Assembly (NCBI GenBank): GCA_044224925.1 | Contig: JBGAJM010000009.1 | Location: 1-64,000 of the forward strand | DNA from: Kapaibacterium sp044224925 | Lineage (GTDB): Bacteria > Bacteroidota > Ignavibacteria > Kapaibacteriales > Kapaibacteriaceae | Direction of reading: 5' to 3' | DNA length: 64,000 bases | In this document: piece by piece, positions 16,908-25,259 of the stretch | Layout: every line of letters begins with the position of its first letter | Position numbering within the stretch: position 1 is the stretch's first letter | Translations under genes and position numbers: made by a program | The notes under the pieces: model-generated | The model's database searches: none | The model's input: the letters and a program-made list of their open reading frames with translations, nothing else | What the model was told of the DNA's origin: nothing

Positions 16908-17582
16908 ATGAAGCGAACGATCGCCATCGGCGATGTTCACGGATGTGTGCGCACCCTGCGCGCAATGGTCGAAGAGCGCATTGGTCTCGATCGCGTCGAC
17001 CATCTGATCCTGCTTGGAGACTATATCGACCGTGGACCGTCGAGCAAGGCCGTACTCGACTACATCGTCGGCCTGATCGAGGCGGGATACGACGTCACCC
17101 CGTTACGAGGCAATCACGACGATCTCTTGATACGCGCACGGTTCTCTGAGTTCTGGTACGAGAAGTGGATGATGAACGGTGGTGCATCCACGCTGTGCAG
17201 TCTTGGCGCTTCTTCACCCGCCGCGATCGACCCTTGGTATGTGAACCTTATCGAGGCCTTGCCTCTCTACTGTCAGACCCCACTGTTCACATGCACGCAT
17301 GCCTCGTTGAACATGGAGATCGACGACCCGTTCAGCGACACCCATGCCATGCTCTTCCATCGGACCGAAGTTGAGGACCGCTCGAAGATCGGCGGTCGGA
17401 GGTTGTTGTGCGGCCACACACCACAGACCCGCGAGCGTATCTATCACCGCCTCGAGTGGGAGAACAAGGTGATCATTGATAATGGTTGTGTCTATGCCGG
17501 TGAACCCGGGATGGGCTTTCTGTGCGCAATGGACCTTGATACGTTCGACCTGATGTTCGTGCGGAACATCGATATCACCTGA
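16908..17582 (+). CDS. Serine/threonine-type metallophosphatase (PrpA/PrpB-like)
   Basis: 224 residues with the three PPP-family metal motifs: GDVHG (about residues 8-12), GDYIDRG (about 38-44) and RGNHD (about 69-73), plus the late histidine in CGHTPQ. Enzymes of this bacterial group dephosphorylate phosphoproteins or act on dinucleoside tetraphosphates. No signal peptide, so cytosolic. Its TGA abuts the stop of the convergent DUF5995 gene, the two forming TGATCA at 17580-17585. Confidence 0.9.
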   Translation: MKRTIAIGDVHGCVRTLRAMVEERIGLDRVDHLILLGDYIDRGPSSKAVLDYIVGLIEAGYDVTPLRGNHDDLLIRARFSEFWYEKWMMNGGASTLCSLGASSPAAIDPWYVNLIEALPLYCQTPLFTCTHASLNMEIDDPFSDTHAMLFHRTEVEDRSKIGGRRLLCGHTPQTRERIYHRLEWENKVIIDNGCVYAGEPGMGFLCAMDLDTFDLMFVRNIDIT

Positions 17583-18329
17583 TCACACAATGAGCACGTC
17601 GATGCAGTGTGCGATGTCCTTCTGCTCGACGGCTCGCGCCGGAGCCAGAACGAGATCCATGCGGTGGTCATACAACACGTGCGACAGGACAACGGCAGCA
17701 TCATCGATCCGATGAATGGCATCCCAACGTGCTGGTCCCTGCGGGATCTCGACAAGGGTCAACGCATTGGTCCACGCCGCATCACGCGCACGCTGCATAC
17801 TGAAGTTCCCGATGGTCTCATCGAATCGTCCGGCGATCGTGTCGACGATGGACATCATGGGAGAGAGTACACCAAGTCGATGTTGTACATCGTTGAGCAT
17901 CTCCGACAGAAGAACGTTGATCGTGTCGAAGTCGGATCGTAGTGCATGGATCGTCTGAGGTGTGGTGATCTCTGCAGCAGCAATACCAAGGTCGAGATTG
18001 ATGTGCGCATTCATCCCGAGGAGCAATTGCTGGATGATCAACGGCTGATGGAGCTCTGCCACATCGAACGCACGTGCCCACGCTCGTGATGTCCACGAAC
18101 CCTGCATTCGCTGTTCATAGGCGTGTAGGTATCGGTTGGCGAACACAACATCGAGCAACTCCATGCGCTTCCCATCCTGAAACCGTCCGGACGAGATCCC
18201 CTGGGCCACACGCCGAGTCACACTACGATAGAGTGCAGCGAAGAACCCGTTCCTACTCGACCGTTGCCGACATGACATAACGATCTCGTCGAGCTGGTCG
18301 ATCACTTCTGCGATGGTCGCAACATTCAT
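17583..18329 (-). CDS. DUF5995 family protein
   Basis: 248 residues, mostly helical. The segment LLLGMNAHINLDLGIAAAE in mid-protein is the signature I associate with DUF5995, a family of unknown function. Conserved His and Asn there could bind a metal or ligand. There is no signal peptide or membrane segment. It is convergent and abutting with the phosphatase gene, and divergent from the large Ig-like protein gene at 18442. Confidence 0.72.
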   Translation of the reverse strand: MNVATIAEVIDQLDEIVMSCRQRSSRNGFFAALYRSVTRRVAQGISSGRFQDGKRMELLDVVFANRYLHAYEQRMQGSWTSRAWARAFDVAELHQPLIIQQLLLGMNAHINLDLGIAAAEITTPQTIHALRSDFDTINVLLSEMLNDVQHRLGVLSPMMSIVDTIAGRFDETIGNFSMQRARDAAWTNALTLVEIPQGPARWDAIHRIDDAAVVLSHVLYDHRMDLVLAPARAVEQKDIAHCIDVLIV

Positions 18330-18441
18330 GCGCAGAAATTACAACGGCGACTGTCACATCGCACCCTCTTGCCTCCACTAGCTGCATGCGCCCGCCTCTC
18401 GTGCGCCATCACTTCCCCCACCTGTTCACCCGGAGGTTGCC

Positions 18442-21400
18442 ATGCTGCCGTCGTTCGTCCTTCGATTTCTTGTGATCTGTTCGCTCGTGACCACGTGCGT
18501 TGCCGCACGTGCGCAGATCCAATTCGTTGCATCCACGTTTCCTATCCATGGCGCATCGAACGTGAGCACCGACGCGACGATCTCGCTTCGCTGCACGTCG
18601 GTGATCTCCCCCACATCCATTCCCGACGAAGGCACGCAAGGTGCGATCGTTCTTGTGGACGATGCCGCCATGGCCGCCAATCCTCCGAACCTTATGCATC
18701 GCGCCGCGCTGCCGGGTTCGTATCGTATCGTTGATGGAACGGAACTTCGATTCACTCCACGACATCTCGAGCCCTCCACCACCTATCATTGCTTTGTGGT
18801 CGGCCTGGCCGTGTACGACGGCATGGACGCAGAGCCGCGCATGCTGCCACCGTTCGAGATCGTCTTCACCACGGCGGACGATGTTCCGCGACTGATGTAC
18901 TGCTCAGTGGTCGGCGAAGAGGCCATTCGTTGTGAAGATCCGATCACGTTGCGGTTCTCGCAGTCCATTCTCCCCTTTCGACATCGTTGGAACTCCGTCT
19001 TCACTGCCGAGGAAGAAACGGCCACGTCCCGAGTGAAAGTGCCAGTGGCCTTCGACGTGAGCGAGGGTGGCACGGTGGCACGGTTGGTTCCGACGACACG
19101 GTGGACGCCGGGCAGTGCCGTGCGCATTCGATGTGCTCTGTCGGCGATCACGGGCGATGCATCACACGACCGAGCTTGGACCATCCACGTGCGCAAGGCT
19201 GCGCATGTGATCCTCGACGCAAGATCCATCGATGGTCGCGCTCTTCCACAAGAGATCCTCGACGATGTTGCGCAAGAGAACAATAGTCTTACGCTCGGCG
19301 ACAGTGTTCCTCTGCATGCACCGACATGGCTTCCCGATCGGTGGAGATTCGTGAAGTGGGATGCTCCCTCCGTTCCATCCATTCATGGCTCAGAACAACA
19401 CGACGTTGTTGTGAGCATATCGTGCGACGTGATGGATCGTGAGATCCGTTGCACGGCCATCCTGAAGAGGATCGACTCCGATACGCTTCGTATCCACGTG
19501 GATTCCGGCGGCGTGGTGCAGATCCTTGACTCTGCATTTCAAGACATTGCGCGAGGTGTCGTCGACACGACCATCATCTTGGACGATCGCACGCCGGTGG
19601 TGCATTGCGTGGCCATTCCGAATACCGCTTTCGCGTTGTCGACAACATCGTCCGCATTCAACACCTACACGCCCAATGCCGGCACAGGGCCCAAGACATT
19701 CTCGCCATCCTTCACACCGATCCGTCCGTATCTCCCGGCAACGCCACCACCGGAGCTGTTTCGACTACGTGGCATCATCGAGAACGCCGATGCAGATCAA
19801 AGGGCATTTGGCCCCACCGACGCCTTCTTCACCACGGAATCGTACTTCGAGGACACACAAGAGACCGATCGAACGCTCTGCGTCCGCACCCTCGGATGTT
19901 GGGAGATCGCAGGCTATGTGATCACCGGAACGAACAGATCATTCTTCTTCGACGTGCCACAGCGCGAGCTCTGTCTCTCAGCTCCCCTTCTCGACCCGAT
20001 CAACACGGTGGTCTTCTATGTTCAACGGAAGAGTCTCCAGCTCCGCATCGACAACGTTCTCATTCACGGAGACGATGCCAACGCGATCCTGCCGGGTGCG
20101 ACCGTACACCCGGATGTGAAAGTAGAGGTCTACAAGCTCATCCCCGGTTCAGTGCCGGAGACGTGGCAACGGATCTCAGCGCTTCGCTGCTTCGATGCCA
20201 CCGAACAACGAAACTTCCTCGGATGCGGCGTGCAGTGCGGAGACCGGATCCAGGTGCGCATCAAGGACGCACCCGTGCGCGGTCAGCTCTGGAAGTTCTT
20301 CGCTCCCATCGCTCGGTATGTTGTTCCGTCGGGAGGATCGGTGGTCGGCGGGTGGCGGGTCTTCGAACTCGACATTACCTCGGAGCTCGCCCAGTTCCGA
20401 CAAACGCTCTGTGCCGGAGGCATCGGAGATCTTCCGGAGATCCGTTGTCGAGCCTGCTTCGGACAGACCTTCGGCATCGAGTCCGTGGCCATGCGCGTCA
20501 AGATCAGAACCATCGATCGCAAGGAAGACCTCTGGGAAGAACACTGGTTCGATCCGCTGTTCTACTATGAACGCCTTCCGCAGGAACCCATCGGTGGTCG
20601 ACAGTTGGAATACATCCCACGTCATGGCACTATCGTTAAGGTCCGCTTCAATGCACCGCTCGATATCAACACGCTGCGGAGTGGTGGCATGGTGGCACGG
20701 TCGGAAGACAACATCGAACCCACGTTTCCGCAACTCACAGGGTTGGACTTCACCGTTGCCTCTTCCGCTGCGAACACCTCCTACTATCCGCAAACGGGTG
20801 GTCCGATCACAACGGCCGAGTTCCGCATCAACGACCCTGCCACCTCGCCACGTTTACAGGCCCTTCCGTTCGGAAGCATCCTACTGACGTGCACGACCGG
20901 ACTCACGTCGCTTGACGGTGAGCCGCTTGCTGCAGATGCTGCCTATGTGCTGAATACCATGGAGCTCCCGGGTGTCGGTGTGATCCTCGATCAAGTCGAA
21001 CTGGCATGGGACGGCGACAACGACTTCGCCTTCTTCGAGAACTACGGCGAGATCTATCACGTGTCGTATGGCGGGATCTTCGGTATGGATGCGATCCATG
21101 GTACCGATGTGGCCATGCAACGTCAACCGAACTGCGACGCACAACAAGGCACGAACATCGGCGAATGCACCTATTCGCAAAGTGATAAGGACGCTCCCAT
21201 GAACATGGGCGAGCACTTGCTGCTGATCGAACCGTATGGCATGGATCTTCAAGACCTTGTTGGTCTGCATATCGAAACGTGGGATGAGGACTGCAAGGAC
21301 GAAGGTGATTGCTTCGTGAACCGCGTGAACGACCTCCTGGACCATGTAACAGAACAGGCCAACCTGCACGGATCTCCGGACGCAGAAGAAGGATCTTCGT

Positions 21401-21621
21401 TGGGTCTCTCTGACCTTGTCGCATTGGGAGCAAAGTTCATTCAAGTGCTCTTGCCACCGGACGAACAGGATCAGCCTCTTGGAGAGGCCAATCTCACAGC
21501 GGACATCGGGTCACTCTGGAGCGCCGCACGCGAGGGCACCGGTCGATATGCACTGCACGGACAGTACGTCACCTATCACATGCGAACACTGCTTTATCCA
21601 CGGAAACGAGTTGTACGCTGA
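18442..21621 (+). CDS. Large secreted Ig-like (Big_5) protein, upstream part of a probably frameshifted gene
   Basis: 1059 residues. A GGAGG ribosome-binding site precedes the ATG. The signal peptide is about residues 1-24 (ending ARAQ). At 28-125 there is an Ig-like Big_5 domain (STFPIHGASNVSTDATISLR to FEIVFTT), a second one to about 240, a repeat-like domain with WRFVKWDAP, and a third Big_5-like domain around residue 730 (YIPRHGTIVKVRFNAPLDIN). The frame ends at TGA 21619-21621 with a short basic tail and no sorting domain. The next frame continues with the same style of sequence and ends in a sorting-like domain, so I think a one-base shift near 21590 splits one protein of about 1450 residues. 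Confidence 0.78.
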   Translation: MLPSFVLRFLVICSLVTTCVAARAQIQFVASTFPIHGASNVSTDATISLRCTSVISPTSIPDEGTQGAIVLVDDAAMAANPPNLMHRAALPGSYRIVDGTELRFTPRHLEPSTTYHCFVVGLAVYDGMDAEPRMLPPFEIVFTTADDVPRLMYCSVVGEEAIRCEDPITLRFSQSILPFRHRWNSVFTAEEETATSRVKVPVAFDVSEGGTVARLVPTTRWTPGSAVRIRCALSAITGDASHDRAWTIHVRKAAHVILDARSIDGRALPQEILDDVAQENNSLTLGDSVPLHAPTWLPDRWRFVKWDAPSVPSIHGSEQHDVVVSISCDVMDREIRCTAILKRIDSDTLRIHVDSGGVVQILDSAFQDIARGVVDTTIILDDRTPVVHCVAIPNTAFALSTTSSAFNTYTPNAGTGPKTFSPSFTPIRPYLPATPPPELFRLRGIIENADADQRAFGPTDAFFTTESYFEDTQETDRTLCVRTLGCWEIAGYVITGTNRSFFFDVPQRELCLSAPLLDPINTVVFYVQRKSLQLRIDNVLIHGDDANAILPGATVHPDVKVEVYKLIPGSVPETWQRISALRCFDATEQRNFLGCGVQCGDRIQVRIKDAPVRGQLWKFFAPIARYVVPSGGSVVGGWRVFELDITSELAQFRQTLCAGGIGDLPEIRCRACFGQTFGIESVAMRVKIRTIDRKEDLWEEHWFDPLFYYERLPQEPIGGRQLEYIPRHGTIVKVRFNAPLDINTLRSGGMVARSEDNIEPTFPQLTGLDFTVASSAANTSYYPQTGGPITTAEFRINDPATSPRLQALPFGSILLTCTTGLTSLDGEPLAADAAYVLNTMELPGVGVILDQVELAWDGDNDFAFFENYGEIYHVSYGGIFGMDAIHGTDVAMQRQPNCDAQQGTNIGECTYSQSDKDAPMNMGEHLLLIEPYGMDLQDLVGLHIETWDEDCKDEGDCFVNRVNDLLDHVTEQANLHGSPDAEEGSSLGLSDLVALGAKFIQVLLPPDEQDQPLGEANLTADIGSLWSAAREGTGRYALHGQYVTYHMRTLLYPRKRVVR

Positions 21622-21628
21622 GGACGCC

Positions 21629-22786
21629 ATGACCATTCCAACACTGATCGACCTCTTCGCCTGCACGCACTTTGCCTTGGCGAACGGTGCGGGTGCCGTG
21701 ATGCCGATGTGCACGGACACCATCGTACTTCAGAACATCGATGTGATCCCGGCTCGGAACATCGCATCGCCGGTATCACAACCGGTGCGACTCTACTTCG
21801 ATGCGTCGGTAGGCCCCGACAGCACGCGATTTCAAGAGATTCCGGTAACGGTCAACTTTACACCCGGCACGAACCTGATGTACGTGATCCCGAAGCAACG
21901 TCTTCGCAATGCTGCGCCGAACGGCTCGGCGCAGCGCTATGAGTTGCGGTACTGGTGCAACTACTTCAGGGCGGACATCGATCCGTCGAATGTGACGAGG
22001 TTCAGCTTCGTGACGGCAGTGTGGTTCAATGCCACGGCTGAGGCCCGACATGCTGAGACAGGCGAGCGTTTGGACGATGCATGTGTGTTTCCGAACCGGA
22101 CGCAAGATCCGATCCGCTATACCAATGCGAACTCGCTTGTTGTGGGTGCGAAGACCTGTGTCGACACGGTGGTGTTCGATCACTGGTCGTGTTCACATCT
22201 CGGCTTCGTACCACCCAATGCATCAGAGGAGTTCACCGCGCGAGCAGATTGTTGGCCGGCGGACACAGTGGTCTTTACGGCTTGGTATCGAACCGTACGA
22301 AATGGAACCGTGACGGTCGATCCCGGCGATAACGGATCTGTGGTGGTCCTCGATCGTGTCCATGGTCGTACCGGAGGATATGGCGTGTACGATCTGCGTC
22401 AAGACCGAACCACAACACTGTTGTTGACAGCGGTACCGAACCCCGGCTATCGCTTCCAACGATGGTCCTGTTCGCACCCTGCCTATCACAATGGCACGGC
22501 GCGGATCCTCAGCGTGCAAATGCCCACCGATACAACGAGCATGTCGTTCACACCCGTGTTCTCGCAGGTGACGGGTGTCTCCGATACTATCGCGGCAGAC
22601 GGGGAGGAGATCGGTTTGGTACAGATCTTCGACCAGCTCGGTCGGCAATGGTGGCAAGGATGGAAAGATCAGAGGAACGATACACTCGGCCTTGTTCGCG
22701 AACACGTTTCTTGGCCGGGCATCTACTACGTGATGTTCACGCATCACAACACAACGACCATGCAGAGCATCTGCATCACACCCTAA
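21629..22786 (+). CDS. Downstream part of the split secreted protein, with T9SS-like C-terminal domain
   Basis: 385 residues if read from the ATG at 21629, 8 bp after the upstream stop. This frame is open back to 21416. Translating across 21590 without one base gives a smooth join (YHMRTL then FIHGNELYAEDAM). It has no signal peptide of its own. The body includes a divergent repeat domain (VTVDPGDNGSVVV, then GYRFQRWSC), like those in the upstream part. The end, GLVQIFDQLGRQWWQG to IYYVMF, resembles a T9SS type A sorting domain. As a stand-alone gene it would give an unexported fragment. Confidence 0.65.
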   Translation: MTIPTLIDLFACTHFALANGAGAVMPMCTDTIVLQNIDVIPARNIASPVSQPVRLYFDASVGPDSTRFQEIPVTVNFTPGTNLMYVIPKQRLRNAAPNGSAQRYELRYWCNYFRADIDPSNVTRFSFVTAVWFNATAEARHAETGERLDDACVFPNRTQDPIRYTNANSLVVGAKTCVDTVVFDHWSCSHLGFVPPNASEEFTARADCWPADTVVFTAWYRTVRNGTVTVDPGDNGSVVVLDRVHGRTGGYGVYDLRQDRTTTLLLTAVPNPGYRFQRWSCSHPAYHNGTARILSVQMPTDTTSMSFTPVFSQVTGVSDTIAADGEEIGLVQIFDQLGRQWWQGWKDQRNDTLGLVREHVSWPGIYYVMFTHHNTTTMQSICITP

Positions 22787-22807
22787 CACTTTCACCTGGA
22801 GTCGTTC

Positions 22808-23461
22808 ATGAGACAGCAACACAGACGTCGACTGCTCGCCGCAGGCATCGTCATCATCAGTATCCTCGCGGCCATGATCGCCAAGGCCGACATCCATCCA
22901 GCCGGCGGTGCACAGCAACGTGCGTGGCAACCTGGTGGGACCATGCACATCACGTGGACACAGAATGATGTCCGCACAACAGCGCAGATCCTCTTGTGGA
23001 ATGCCGATGTAGGTGAATTCACAGAGCTCGCTCGGGGCATTGATGCCGCCACCGGCTCTTTCGATTGGGTCATTCCCGCGACGCTTCCCATGGGCGGACA
23101 CTATCGCATCGCCGTGCGCGACGAGGGAGGATCGCGAACAACGGTCTTCGCTCAGGGCTTCCTTACGATCGGACCGGCCTTCGGGAAGTCACAAAGCGCA
23201 CTACACGAACAGGATGTCGTCCGACCGACGATCACCGTCGGACCAAATCCGACATCGCATCGGGCCCACGTGTGCTGGAACGATGAACGCACAACGTGTG
23301 TCGTTCGACAGCTCACGGGCGAGGAAGTTCAGCGTATGACCATCAGTGCTGAGGAACGTTCTCACGACATCGACGTGCACGACCTCGGTAGCGGAACGTA
23401 TTCGATCGAATTGATCTCTGCGTTGGGCGACCGACTTCGAACGTTGCTCATCGTTCAATGA
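22808..23461 (+). CDS. Secreted Kre9/KNH-like protein with T9SS-type C-terminal domain
   Basis: 217 residues. GGAG lies 8 bases before the ATG. The N-terminal signal is MRQQHRRRLLAAGIVIISILAAMIAKA. The middle (about 30-125) resembles the Ser/Thr-rich Kre9/KNH domain: HPAGGAQQRAWQPGGTMHITW, then DWVIPATLPMGGHYRIAV. The last 75 residues are a type A sorting domain: ITVGPNPTSHRA, VVRQLTGEEVQ, DLGSGTYSIELIS and a final LIVQ. Such tails direct export through T9SS and are normally removed or lipidated at the cell surface. It closes the secreted-protein run starting at 18442. Confidence 0.78.
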   Translation: MRQQHRRRLLAAGIVIISILAAMIAKADIHPAGGAQQRAWQPGGTMHITWTQNDVRTTAQILLWNADVGEFTELARGIDAATGSFDWVIPATLPMGGHYRIAVRDEGGSRTTVFAQGFLTIGPAFGKSQSALHEQDVVRPTITVGPNPTSHRAHVCWNDERTTCVVRQLTGEEVQRMTISAEERSHDIDVHDLGSGTYSIELISALGDRLRTLLIVQ

Positions 23462-23474
23462 GAATGTGGTGCTC

Positions 23475-23504
23475 GATGGGGAGTGCGTTCACGCACTCCC
23501 CATC
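23475..23504. terminator. Strong hairpin between convergent genes
   Basis: GATGGGGAGTGCG at 23475-23487 pairs perfectly over 13 bp with CGCACTCCCCATC at 23492-23504 around the loop TTCA. The stop codon of the minus-strand beta-CASP gene (23489-23491) is in this loop. There is no T run on either side, so it may act as a barrier or mRNA end protector as well as a bidirectional terminator. Confidence 0.6.
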
Positions 23505-24886
23505 CGTGCCACCGTGCTTCCCTGCTCGAGCACGTAGGACTTCCCGAGACGGGGAATGATGATCCGTGTGTTGGGTAGGCGTTCCTTGACGCACAGCGCC
23601 AAGTGATCGCAGGCCTCCGGTTCTCCGTGCACGATGCAGAGTGTTGACGGTCGAACGTCCATGATCAGACCGAGCAGTCCTTCGAGCGATGCATGCGCAC
23701 TGAATCGGAACCGATCGATCAGACACAGACGCTTCAACGATCTTCCTCCAAAATCAAAGGGCCTATCCACGCCGGAATGCAGAAGGGCGTGACCGGGTGT
23801 CTCCGGGTCTTGATAGCCGATCACGGCAATGCCGAAGTTCGGCTTCTGCAGCCAGGCCGTGGCCAGTGCGTACGATGTGGTGCCTTTGTTCACCATTCCA
23901 CTCGATGCGACCACGATCGATGGCTTTCGCATGTAGTCGGCCGTGAAGAGCTGATCGAAGCGAATGCGTTCCTGTGGAATGTCCGACACTTCGAACCCCG
24001 GTGTCCGCATCGGCTCTGTGTAGCAATGCTGGTCGTACACCTTGCTGATCTTCACGCCCAAGCCGCCCGTGTAGATGGGGAGTTGGGGGATCGATCCCTT
24101 TCGCATGAGCGTGTAGAGGGTGCGAAGGATCTCCTGTGTCTTCCCGAGTGCAAACGAAGGGATCAGGACGCTGCCGTTGGCATTGGTGACGGTGTTCACG
24201 AACTGGGCCAAGCGCTTCGACTCTTGGGCATAGTCGTTCGGTCGGTCCGAAAAGGCATTCGTTGCCTCGGTGATGAGACAGTCGACATGCTCGCGTGGTG
24301 TCGCTGCCTTGGCGATCATGGCCTGATGGTCGAATTGGATGTCGCCCGTGTGCAGGATCGACATCCCGTTGCAGGAAAGATGCACAGAGGCCGAACCAAG
24401 GATGTGGCCTGCAGGATGGAGGCGCACGGACACGTCCGACAGGCCGTTGAAGCCACGGATCACCCATGGTTCGTTGTAGGGAACGGCTTCAAACCCGTGA
24501 CGGATCATCTCGATCACGTCGCGTTTGTAGTAATCGAGCGCTTCTTTTGGAAACCAGCGCGTGACGTCGGACTTGAGGAGTTTCGCACAGTTGTGCAGAA
24601 CGTCGTGGGTAAGGTCGCGCGTGGCATGCGACATCACCGTCCGCACATGTGGAAGTTTGCGGAGAACGTACGGCAGTCCTCCAACATGATCCGTGTGCGC
24701 ATGGGTGATCACGACGGCATCGGACGGCCGATGCTCCAAGCCCTCGAGCCATGGAAGGGCGCGCTCGGCCCGGTCACGCGGATGTAAACCGGCATCGATG
24801 AGAAGTCCGGTGCCATCCAGGTTCAGGTAGCACGAATTGGCGCCGATCTCCTCTGCGCCACCAAGGATCATGAGCTCTGCGGTCAC
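23489..24886 (-). CDS. MBL-fold beta-CASP ribonuclease-like protein
   Basis: 465 residues, starting with GTG. The metallo-beta-lactamase part has GGAEEIGANSCYL, the zinc motif THAHTDHVGG (HxHxDH), the histidine of PAGHILGSAS and the aspartate of HTGDIQ. The beta-CASP part follows with a PSFALGKTQEIL strand, SSGMVNKG and the late RFSAHAS and IVHGEPEA histidines. Domain order matches the CPSF73/YSH1-like (Rv2752c/KCP) RNA-processing nucleases. It probably cleaves RNA in the cytosol. TAACTTG ends four bases before the GTG, a near match to the -7 box. Confidence 0.88.
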   Translation of the reverse strand: MTAELMILGGAEEIGANSCYLNLDGTGLLIDAGLHPRDRAERALPWLEGLEHRPSDAVVITHAHTDHVGGLPYVLRKLPHVRTVMSHATRDLTHDVLHNCAKLLKSDVTRWFPKEALDYYKRDVIEMIRHGFEAVPYNEPWVIRGFNGLSDVSVRLHPAGHILGSASVHLSCNGMSILHTGDIQFDHQAMIAKAATPREHVDCLITEATNAFSDRPNDYAQESKRLAQFVNTVTNANGSVLIPSFALGKTQEILRTLYTLMRKGSIPQLPIYTGGLGVKISKVYDQHCYTEPMRTPGFEVSDIPQERIRFDQLFTADYMRKPSIVVASSGMVNKGTTSYALATAWLQKPNFGIAVIGYQDPETPGHALLHSGVDRPFDFGGRSLKRLCLIDRFRFSAHASLEGLLGLIMDVRPSTLCIVHGEPEACDHLALCVKERLPNTRIIIPRLGKSYVLEQGSTVARMGSA

Positions 24887-24914
24887 ATGGCAAGTTAGCC
24901 AATGCCGCTATGCG

Positions 24915-25127
24915 CTACGAATTCGCTGGTGCCTTGTTCGTACGTACACCCAGTGCCGTATAGAGCGGGCACACGCTCACGGTGGACGTGGCCAGGAAGA
25001 CGACGGCGAGAACGCCAAGCACCCAGGCCCATACGCCGGTCAATGAACCGGTGAGGATGAGGACACCGACCACAAGGGCGACGAGTACGCGTAGAACTCT
25101 ATCTGCAGATCCCATGTTCTTTTGCAT
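24915..25127 (-). CDS. DUF2892 (YgaP-like) small membrane protein
   Basis: 70 residues with two hydrophobic helices (about 13-32 and 34-52) and the conserved SVCPLYTALG at the C-terminal side, typical of DUF2892. The C-terminus of the family often follows a rhodanese domain, which is absent here. An AGGAG ribosome-binding site lies 6 bases before the ATG. Function unknown; members may affect sulfur transport or membrane stress. Confidence 0.85.
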   Translation of the reverse strand: MQKNMGSADRVLRVLVALVVGVLILTGSLTGVWAWVLGVLAVVFLATSTVSVCPLYTALGVRTNKAPANS

Positions 25128-25197
25128 GGCAGACTCCTGAAGGGGTTGAATTCGACCATCAACAGCACGAATATCGCCTATGAATTCCCAATACTAC

Positions 25198-25211
25198 GTG
25201 ACCAAGGTCAC
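25198..25211. promoter_or_regulatory. Inverted repeat, candidate operator upstream of the split icmF operon
   Basis: GTGACCAAGGTCAC has perfect 6-bp arms with a 2-bp centre. It ends 12 bp before the -7 box at 25224-25231, so a bound dimeric regulator would overlap the -33 region. No regulator gene adjoins it. Confidence 0.45.
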
Positions 25212-25223
25212 CCTCCGCATCCG

Positions 25224-25231
25224 TAAGTTTG
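25224..25231 (+). promoter_or_regulatory. TAnnTTTG -7 box of the icmF operon
   Basis: TAAGTTTG matches TAnnTTTG exactly, giving a leader of about 20-25 bases before the ATG at 25260. The candidate operator lies immediately upstream. Confidence 0.55.
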
Positions 25232-25259
25232 GGGTCTTGCTCATCCCGAAAGATCGGAC

